Shown: one piece after another, positions 58,831 to 64,000 of the stretch
Layout: the number at the start of each line of letters is the position of its first letter
Numbering within the stretch: position 1 is the stretch's first letter
NCBI RefSeq assembly: GCF_017884005.1
Contig: NZ_QFAY01000008.1
Location: 34,050 to 98,049 of the forward strand
Origin: Streptococcus panodentis
GTDB taxonomy: Bacteria > Bacillota > Bacilli > Lactobacillales > Streptococcaceae
Direction: 5' to 3'
DNA length: 64,000 nt
Notes under the pieces: generated by a model
Seen by the model: the letters and a program-made list of their open reading frames with translations, nothing else
Database searches by the model: none
What the model was told of the DNA's origin: nothing
Translations under genes and position numbers: made by a program

Positions 58831-59096
58831 CAGAGATCAATGCCTTGCCCTTTCAGATAGTAACGAACCAATTCTTCCACAATCTCATCGCGTTCGTACT
58901 TGCGGATTTGATTGCGCGCATTGTTATAGCGAGGTACATACGCAGGATCGCCGCTCAGTACGTATCCCACGATTTGATTGATTGGATTGTATCCCTTGTC
59001 ATTGAGCGACTTGTAGACATCTGTCAAAGTCTCGCTAATTTCCTTTTTATTTGAATCATCGAGATTAAAACGTACTGTTTCATCTGTAAATCCCAC
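58830..59096 (-). CDS. ireB: IreB-family regulatory phosphoprotein
   Basis: The 88-residue protein reads [20 protein letters not shown] and contains [20 protein letters not shown]. IreB is a substrate of the PASTA kinase/phosphatase pair (IreK/IreP; StkP/PhpP in streptococci) and affects envelope stress responses; the conserved N-terminal Thr residues are present. It starts at GTG (59094-59096) after GAGGGTG and heads ireB-ruvX-DUF1292. Confidence 0.93.
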   Translation of the reverse strand: MGFTDETVRFNLDDSNKKEISETLTDVYKSLNDKGYNPINQIVGYVLSGDPAYVPRYNNARNQIRKYERDEIVEELVRYYLKGQGIDL

Positions 59097-59126
59097 AATT
59101 ACACCCTCTTTCTTTAGAATATCCCT

Positions 59127-59155
59127 ATTATAGCATAATTAAAGGCTTTTCACAA
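59127..59155 (-). promoter_or_regulatory. ireB-ruvX promoter
   Basis: On the minus strand TTGTGA (59155-59150), 17 nt, TATAAT (59132-59127) with TGC before it. Confidence 0.65.
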
Positions 59156-59197
59156 ATTTATACTCTTTCCTCTTTCTATTGACGCAGGAGACAGAAA

Positions 59198-59223
59198 AAC
59201 CAGTCTCTCTGTGAAAACTGGTT
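59198..59223 (-). terminator. Terminator after the first DUF1307 lipoprotein gene
   Basis: On the minus strand AACCAGT and ACTGGTT form a stem (59223-59198) followed by TTTCTG. Confidence 0.6.
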
Positions 59224-59248
59224 TAAAAATGCAGATGCTCCGTTTTGA

Positions 59249-59821
59249 TTACTCGGAAGGATTGGGAACTTCGCTGCCGTCTGCCCCCTTGAAAGTGCTG
59301 AGCAGCTCTTCGGGACTCAAGGTCTGAATCTGCTCAAAAATCGGCCCATAAGTCGGCAGCTGCTTGACAGCCTCAAAGTCAAGCTCTTTGGGATGAACCG
59401 TCAGAACAAAGAGAATCTCATCTGCTGTAAGGTCTGTATGCAGCTCAATTCCCTTGATAGCCGCAATCTGGTCCAAACCGAGCAGTCTTTCCGCAACCTT
59501 CAGCAGCTCCTCCTTGACCGTCGAAATATCCTGATCCCCCAGCGATTCTTTGATATTGGCAGGAATGGTCCGATTGACCCGCAAAACAACCTTTTCATAC
59601 TGCTGGCCGCTATAAGTAACAGTTAAAATCCGGCTCTCTTTTCCGCCTTCAAATTCCTGCTCTGTCCGGTAGGATTTGGTCACTGTCTCCGCCTTTGCTG
59701 CCTGGCTCTGCGAAGTCTCTGACAAATCGGACTGACCCGCATTCCTGCTGGAATCTGACCGCTGGCTGCAGGCAGATAAGAACAGCAAAGCAGCTAACAG
59801 GCAAATAAGCGCTTTTTTCAT
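59249..59821 (-). CDS. DUF1307 (YehR-like) lipoprotein, copy 1
   Basis: The 190-residue protein has a lipoprotein signal (LLAALLFLSACSQR, Cys18), a Ser/Gln linker and a DUF1307 domain: SRILTVTYSGQQYEKVVLRV, then LTADEILFVLTVHPKELDFE and TYGPIFEQIQTLSPEELLST. Surface lipoproteins of this family are widespread in Firmicutes without a proven role. It is a paralogue of the gene at 59924-60496, with the same length and order of motifs. The promoter is likely in the 103-nt gap between them. Confidence 0.88.
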   Translation of the reverse strand: MKKALICLLAALLFLSACSQRSDSSRNAGQSDLSETSQSQAAKAETVTKSYRTEQEFEGGKESRILTVTYSGQQYEKVVLRVNRTIPANIKESLGDQDISTVKEELLKVAERLLGLDQIAAIKGIELHTDLTADEILFVLTVHPKELDFEAVKQLPTYGPIFEQIQTLSPEELLSTFKGADGSEVPNPSE

Positions 59822-59923
59822 CTCTTGTCTCCTTCACAATAAGTTAACTACATCATATCATGATTAAAAAAGCGCTGTCAATTCTATTCCCCTTCCCGTA
59901 ATCAGATTGTAATAAAAGAGCAG

Positions 59924-60496
59924 TTATTTCTGCTCTTCTGCGCCATTGGCCAAGAGATTCGTGATATACTCCTCCGGAGTCAGCTTCACCATCTCTTTTA
60001 AATTCAGGTTTTTAAAATAAGGCATGTCTGCTGCTTTGTTGATATCCAAACTCTGAAAATCACAGGTTGAGGTTATTTTCAGCTCATTTTCATTGAGAAC
60101 GGTAACAGAGCCCGTAAAACCAGCTAAAGTCTTAGCCTGAGCATAGTCCGCATCCTTATCCAAGGACTCATTGAGCGACTTCTGCGCTTCCTCTATCCCC
60201 AGTTCTTTAATCGCTTCTTTCAATTCAGGGTCTGTTGCAGTGACTCTTTCAATCACCAGCCGCTGGAAATGACTGCCCTGATAGGTCACAGTCTGGGTCT
60301 GCTGTGCTCCTTGCTCATCCTTTGGAAAGGCTACTGTCCGAGTGATGACCTCCTGCTGCTCAGCCTGATTGATAATGGGCAGATTGTTGCTGATTTCTTC
60401 TTTTTTTCCCTGACTTGCCGCAGTCTCCGTTTTTTTCTGGGCGCAGCCGCTTAAGACTGCCGCAGTCAAGCCCAGAAGCAGTAAAATTTTTTTCAT
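59924..60496 (-). CDS. DUF1307 (YehR-like) lipoprotein, copy 2
   Basis: The 190-residue paralogue has signal LLLGLTAAVLSGCAQKK (Cys18), then a domain with QTQTVTYQGSHFQRLVIERV, ELKITSTCDFQSLDINKAAD and MPYFKNLNLKEMVKLTPEEY. Identity with copy 1 is modest, so the duplication is not recent. An internal Cys in the domain is unusual for an exported streptococcal protein. Confidence 0.88.
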   Translation of the reverse strand: MKKILLLLGLTAAVLSGCAQKKTETAASQGKKEEISNNLPIINQAEQQEVITRTVAFPKDEQGAQQTQTVTYQGSHFQRLVIERVTATDPELKEAIKELGIEEAQKSLNESLDKDADYAQAKTLAGFTGSVTVLNENELKITSTCDFQSLDINKAADMPYFKNLNLKEMVKLTPEEYITNLLANGAEEQK

Positions 60497-60574
60497 GAAA
60501 AATCCTCCTCAGAGATATTGTATCACAGTTCTGCCTCTTGTCAATCAGCCCTTTTCATCTGCAGGCATAAAATG

Positions 60575-60600
60575 AGGAGCTGGGAAATCCCCCAGCTCCT
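60575..60600 (-). terminator. Terminator of spx
   Basis: AGGAGCTGGG and CCCAGCTCCT form a perfect 10-bp stem; on the minus strand it is followed by CATTTTATG, 17 nt after the spx stop codon. Confidence 0.8.
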
Positions 60601-60616
60601 GCAGACTGTATACGAT

Positions 60617-61015
60617 TTAGAGAGCCGCACGCAGACGGGCTTCTGCATTTTCAACATTACGGACAGAACGCGGCAGAAAGGCACGGATATCATCTTCTTT
60701 GTAGCCAACTTGAAGACGCTTATCATCGACCAAAATCGGACTTTTCAGAATCCGCGGGGTCTCCATGATAATGTCCAGGACTTCGTTGACACTCAGTTCT
60801 TCGATGTCAACACCCAATCCCTTGGCATAGCGATTTTTAGACGAAACAATACTTGCAATTCCATTTTCAGTCTTGGTCAAAATATCCAGAAGTTCTTCTT
60901 TGGTGATGCCTTCTTTGCCGAGGTTTTGTTCCTTATAGGTTAATTGATGAGCGTTTAGCCAGGTTTTTGCTTTTTTACAACTAGTACAACTTGAGACGGT
61001 ATAGATTGTAATCAT
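60617..61015 (-). CDS. spxA: Redox-sensing transcription regulator Spx
   Basis: The 132-residue ArsC-like protein binds the RNA polymerase alpha C-terminal domain and activates thiol-stress genes. It has the CTSCKK redox disulphide motif at residues 10-13 (CxxC) and the conserved ETPRILKSPILVDDKRLQVG with the RPI-like loop (RILKSPIL). Streptococci usually have two Spx paralogues; which one this is cannot be decided here. An ACGATACTAATATCGT palindrome (61036-61051) lies in the leader between an extended -10 and the start. Confidence 0.92.
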   Translation of the reverse strand: MITIYTVSSCTSCKKAKTWLNAHQLTYKEQNLGKEGITKEELLDILTKTENGIASIVSSKNRYAKGLGVDIEELSVNEVLDIIMETPRILKSPILVDDKRLQVGYKEDDIRAFLPRSVRNVENAEARLRAAL

Positions 61016-61100
61016 GTAAGTACTCCTTTCGCTACACGATACTAATATCGTAGCCTATTATACCACAAAAACCATCAGTCTTGCGACCTATTTTGAAAAA

Positions 61101-62249
61101 TTATTCTTCAATTTCAATGGCATCGTCCAAATCAAGAGTCACTTCTTCAGCTTTTGCTGTAAGGTTTTCTGAACCTTCAGCCGCCGGTTCTGCCACTTCT
61201 TCACCGTCAATCAAACCAAAGCGGATACGGACCTGACGGTCAATTTCCTCAAAGACTTCCGGATGGTCAGCCAAGTATTTCTTAGCATTCTCAGAACCCT
61301 GACCGATTTTTTCATCATTATAAGAATACCAGGCACCTGCTTTCTTGATGATATCCAAATCAGTCGCAATCTTAATCAGCTCACCGGTCTTAGAAATCCC
61401 CTCGCCGTACATAATTTCCACAAAAGCTTCCTTGAACGGCGGAGCAACTTTGTTTTTGACAACCTTAATCTTGGTCTCCTTACCAACATTGGTATCTTTG
61501 GCGTCACCGGTTCCCTTGATTTGAGTATTGCCGCGGACATCCAAACGGACTGAAGCATAGAATTTCAAGGCCCGGCCGCCCGGCGTTGTCTCAGGATTGC
61601 CAAACATGACGCCGACCTTCTCCCGCAGCTGGTTGATGAAGATGGCAATGGTCTTGGTTTTATTGATAGAAGCAGACAGCTTGCGCATAGCCTGACTCAT
61701 CATCCGAGCCTGCAAGCCGACATGGCTGTCCCCGATATCACCATCGATTTCTGCGCGCGGTACGAGAGCAGCAACTGAGTCCACAACCACTAAGTCTACT
61801 GCCCCGGAGTCAATCAGCTTACCCGCGATTTCAAGGCCCTGCTCACCAGAGTCTGGCTGAGACAGCAGCAGCTCATCGATATTGACACCCAATGCAGCTG
61901 CATAGGACGGATCCAAAGCATGCTCCGCATCGATAAAGGCAGCGATACCGCCTTCTTTCTGTGCCTGGGCTACTGCGTGGAGGGCTACCGTTGTCTTACC
62001 AGAAGACTCCGGACCGTAAATCTCAATGATCCGGCCCTTCGGATAGCCGCCGGCACCAAGAGCAATATCCAAGGCCAGCGAGCCCGAGCTCATGACCTGC
62101 ACCTTTTGCTCTGCCCGCTCGCCCAGGCGCATAATCGCTCCCTTACCGAAGTCTTTTTCGATATTTTTCAGAGCCGTATCCAACGCTTTTTGGCGCTCAT
62201 CGCCAAACTTTTTCGTGATTTCATCTAATTTTTTTTGTTTCTTTGCCAT
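61101..62249 (-). CDS. recA: Recombinase RecA
   Basis: The 382-residue protein forms filaments on single-stranded DNA for recombination, SOS-type signalling and natural transformation. Walker A is [20 protein letters not shown]; Walker [18 protein letters not shown]; loop 2 region [20 protein letters not shown]. The C-terminus is acidic ([14 protein letters not shown]), usual for streptococci. It follows cinA by 56 nt; in naturally competent streptococci both are induced from the cinA late-competence promoter. Confidence 0.98.
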   Translation of the reverse strand: MAKKQKKLDEITKKFGDERQKALDTALKNIEKDFGKGAIMRLGERAEQKVQVMSSGSLALDIALGAGGYPKGRIIEIYGPESSGKTTVALHAVAQAQKEGGIAAFIDAEHALDPSYAAALGVNIDELLLSQPDSGEQGLEIAGKLIDSGAVDLVVVDSVAALVPRAEIDGDIGDSHVGLQARMMSQAMRKLSASINKTKTIAIFINQLREKVGVMFGNPETTPGGRALKFYASVRLDVRGNTQIKGTGDAKDTNVGKETKIKVVKNKVAPPFKEAFVEIMYGEGISKTGELIKIATDLDIIKKAGAWYSYNDEKIGQGSENAKKYLADHPEVFEEIDRQVRIRFGLIDGEEVAEPAAEGSENLTAKAEEVTLDLDDAIEIEE

Positions 62250-62305
62250 TGATTTCTCCTGTTTTTCTAAAATGTCTGTTGGCCATTTGTTAATTATACC
62301 AAAAT

Positions 62306-63562
62306 TCAGCTCTTTAATAAAGTTTTTCGTACGAGATTGAAAGCATGCAGAACGGCAATTTTTCGTACATCACGACGGCTGCGGCCAGCGATGTTAACCT
62401 CTATGATTTCTGTTGCAGCGGCACTGGCTAAAGCAATAAAGACTGTCCCGGCCGGATGGCCTTCAAGGGAGTCTGGACCAGCCACACCTGTCAGACTGAC
62501 GGCTAGATCGCTCTGGGTCAGTTTTCTGGCCTGCTCAGCCATTTTTTCTGCTGTAAAGGCTGACACAACTCCATGCTGCTGCAGCTCAGCCAATGGGATA
62601 TCCAGCATCCGGCTCTTCTCCTCTATGCTGTAAGTCACATAGCCGCCATTAAAGACTGCGGATGCCCCAGAAAAATCGGCTAAAGTCGCCTGAAAGAGAC
62701 CTGCCGTCAGGCTTTCGGCTGCCGTGATGGTCTTGCCCTGCTCCTTCAGTAAGTCGAAGACCACCTGAGCCAGCGAATGGTCATCGCCGTAAGCGTAGAA
62801 AATCTCTGACAAGGGCAGTCCTTCAAAGGTTTTATGGGCCAAAATAGACTTTTCCACAGGCTCAAACTTGGCGTCCGCTTCCGCCTGACTCAGCGCCTTG
62901 GTAGACAGGCGCAGGGTCACTTCACCGGTCTTGGCATAGGGAGCAATGGTCGGATCCGTCTGTTGATCAATCAAGTCCGTCAGGACCGTTACCAGCTGGC
63001 TTTCCCCGATTCCAAAGAAGCGCAGCACGCGCGAATAAAGCTTCTGCCCTGTGGATAAGAGAGGAACCAGCTCATTATTGACCATGGGCTTGAGCTCGCT
63101 GGGCGGACCGGGCAGGACCACATAGGTCACTCCGTCTGCTTCCAGCAAGCCACCGACAGCCAGTCCCGTTTCATTCTGCAGGGGAAGCGAACCCTCTATA
63201 ACTTGGGCCTGACGCTCATTGTTGGGCGTTCGGGCATAGTCTGGCCGACTGGCAAAAAAGCGATCTAATTTTTCCACAGCCTGTGGGTCAAAGATCAGCT
63301 CGCGTCCTAAGAATTTAGCCAAGGTCTGCTTGGTCAAATCATCCTCTGTCGGTCCCAGGCCGCCGCATAGCAAGATCAAGTCGCTGCGCTGCTGGGCAAT
63401 TTCCAGAATGGATAAGAGCCGACCTTCATTGTCACCGACCGCTGTCTGGAAATAAACATCAATCCCCAAACCAGCCAGCTTTTCAGATAAAAATTGGGCA
63501 TTGGTATTGACAATCTGACCGGTCAGAATCTCGGTGCCCACAGCAATAATTTCTGCTTTCAT
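62306..63562 (-). CDS. cinA: Competence/damage-inducible protein CinA
   Basis: The 418-residue protein has an N-terminal MoCF-like domain ([40 protein letters not shown]) with ADP-ribose pyrophosphatase activity in homologues, and a C-terminal nicotinamide-nucleotide deamidase domain ([40 protein letters not shown]). CinA also carries RecA to the membrane during transformation. It heads cinA-recA and has a ComX-type box just upstream. AGGAGG precedes the ATG. Confidence 0.96.
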   Translation of the reverse strand: MKAEIIAVGTEILTGQIVNTNAQFLSEKLAGLGIDVYFQTAVGDNEGRLLSILEIAQQRSDLILLCGGLGPTEDDLTKQTLAKFLGRELIFDPQAVEKLDRFFASRPDYARTPNNERQAQVIEGSLPLQNETGLAVGGLLEADGVTYVVLPGPPSELKPMVNNELVPLLSTGQKLYSRVLRFFGIGESQLVTVLTDLIDQQTDPTIAPYAKTGEVTLRLSTKALSQAEADAKFEPVEKSILAHKTFEGLPLSEIFYAYGDDHSLAQVVFDLLKEQGKTITAAESLTAGLFQATLADFSGASAVFNGGYVTYSIEEKSRMLDIPLAELQQHGVVSAFTAEKMAEQARKLTQSDLAVSLTGVAGPDSLEGHPAGTVFIALASAAATEIIEVNIAGRSRRDVRKIAVLHAFNLVRKTLLKS

Positions 63563-63579
63563 AGAACCTCCTACCTTAC

Positions 63580-63587
63580 TATTCGGA
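63580..63587 (-). promoter_or_regulatory. ComX (SigX) cin-box upstream of cinA
   Basis: On the minus strand TCCGAATA matches the late-competence cin-box TACGAATA at seven of eight positions, 17 nt before the cinA ATG. Its place before cinA-recA is the one known in naturally transformable streptococci. Confidence 0.7.
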
Positions 63588-63589
63588 AT

Positions 63590-64000
63590 TGGCTTTATTT
63601 TATCACAAAAAAAGATAAAAAAGTTGATTTTTTATTTTCGGATTTGCTTTTTTCAGGCAATTTCCTCTTGAGAGGGCCGGCAGTCCAGAAATTGTTTTCA
63701 CTTTATTCACAGACTCTTAAAATCTGCTTTCATTATATGAAATTCTCCCTTTTCCGCTATCTGACACATCTTTGAGTGGATATTCCCTCCTTTATCTCTG
63801 TCAAGCTCCTTGACAAACTTGTCAACATCCTGTGGAAAACTTTTAAAAAGGACTGGTGTTATGCAGAATAACCAGATTGTTAGGGAAATGCTATTGGCAA
63901 ATGGTTTCATTATTTTTATAATAAACTCAAACTTGTAACCATCAAATCTCCCGTAACCCCTTATCCCTCAAGAGTTTAGACACAAAATAATGCTAATCAG
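63590..64000. other. Intergenic stretch at the window end
   Basis: A 67-codon minus-strand frame (63707-63910, MKPFANSISLTIWLFCITPV...) lacks a ribosome site and resembles nothing I know. The stretch also has closely spaced TTGACA/TGTCAA copies (about 63805-63826). I cannot assign a gene; an upstream operon may begin beyond the window. Confidence 0.4.

Noticed and set aside
63825..63840. DnaA box or origin-like cluster (TGTGGAAAA)
   Set aside because: Only one imperfect match, no cluster and no dnaA or dnaN nearby.
63707..63910. 67-codon minus-strand gene upstream of cinA
   Set aside because: Hydrophobic start looks like a signal peptide, but there is no ribosome site or known relative; left as an unassigned stretch.

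Overview
The window is a chromosomal segment of a viridans-type Streptococcus. The evidence is the ClpC/CtsR, RpsB/Tsf, NusG/SecE/RpmG, Spx, RecA/CinA and IreB/RuvX/DUF1292 protein sequences, a ComX-type cin-box before cinA, a Wzy-type cpsABCD locus, and many BOX-like intergenic repeats. The fairly GC-rich codon use and gene content resemble the sanguinis/gordonii/sinensis end of the genus, but I do not assign a species. Most genes lie on the minus strand.

Layout, left to right. 1-1.7 kb: a truncated MerR regulator, a decayed SDR oxidoreductase and an ADP-ribosylglycohydrolase. 2.8-8 kb: an agmatine deiminase locus (aguB, aguD, aguA, with divergent aguR) that lacks the usual aguC and carries a five-unit 49-bp repeat inside the operon. 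8.5-10.4 kb: hslO and dusB. 10.8-16.7 kb: a DUF6287-like lipoprotein; an NAD salvage group (NrtR-like Nudix regulator, pnuC, nadR); a DUF4430 lipoprotein paired with an ECF S component; and a GNAT gene with an in-frame stop. 16.8-19.7 kb: ctsR-clpC behind a CtsR box. 20-24.5 kb: a small membrane protein, rpsB-tsf, tRNA-Cys and a repeat-type lipoprotein. 24.6-29.7 kb: an unassigned structured RNA, then nusG, secE, rpmG and pbp2a. About 1.6 kb of foreign-looking DNA separates nusG from secE. 30-32 kb: an RluA-family pseudouridine synthase and an Rpn-type PD-(D/E)XK nuclease. 32.1-46.4 kb: a complete Wzx/Wzy polysaccharide locus read right to left from cpsA. 46.9-51.4 kb: nrdD, a 46-aa protein, three tandem GNATs and nrdG. 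51.7-63.6 kb: a GT-C-like membrane protein, cardiolipin synthase, folC, DUF1292-ruvX-ireB, two DUF1307 lipoproteins, spx, recA and cinA.

The most interesting item is between nusG and secE (about 25.56-26.97 kb). It looks like an undescribed relative of the Fst/par type I toxin-antitoxin systems. A 103-aa protein has an Fst/Ldr-like hydrophobic head and a long basic coiled-coil tail. Its mRNA ends in a terminator whose 9-nt loop is exactly complementary to the terminator loop of a convergent RNA of about 65 nt. The 5' end of that small RNA is complementary to two blocks (8 and 7 nt, separated by 8 nt) over the toxin start codon. A second, probably weaker copy of the antisense gene lies on the other side of the toxin. 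Transcription of nusG appears to have been taken over by its own promoter.

Other points: three genes (hslO, the RluA-family gene, rpmG) have extended -10 promoters placed so that transcripts should start at the ATG (leaderless mRNAs); BOX-like modules sit inside operons and 5' leaders; an NrdR-box pair overlaps both the nrdD -35 element and the upstream gene's terminator; and a LicD, IspD-like and SDR triad in the capsule locus suggests a CDP-activated phosphodiester substituent.
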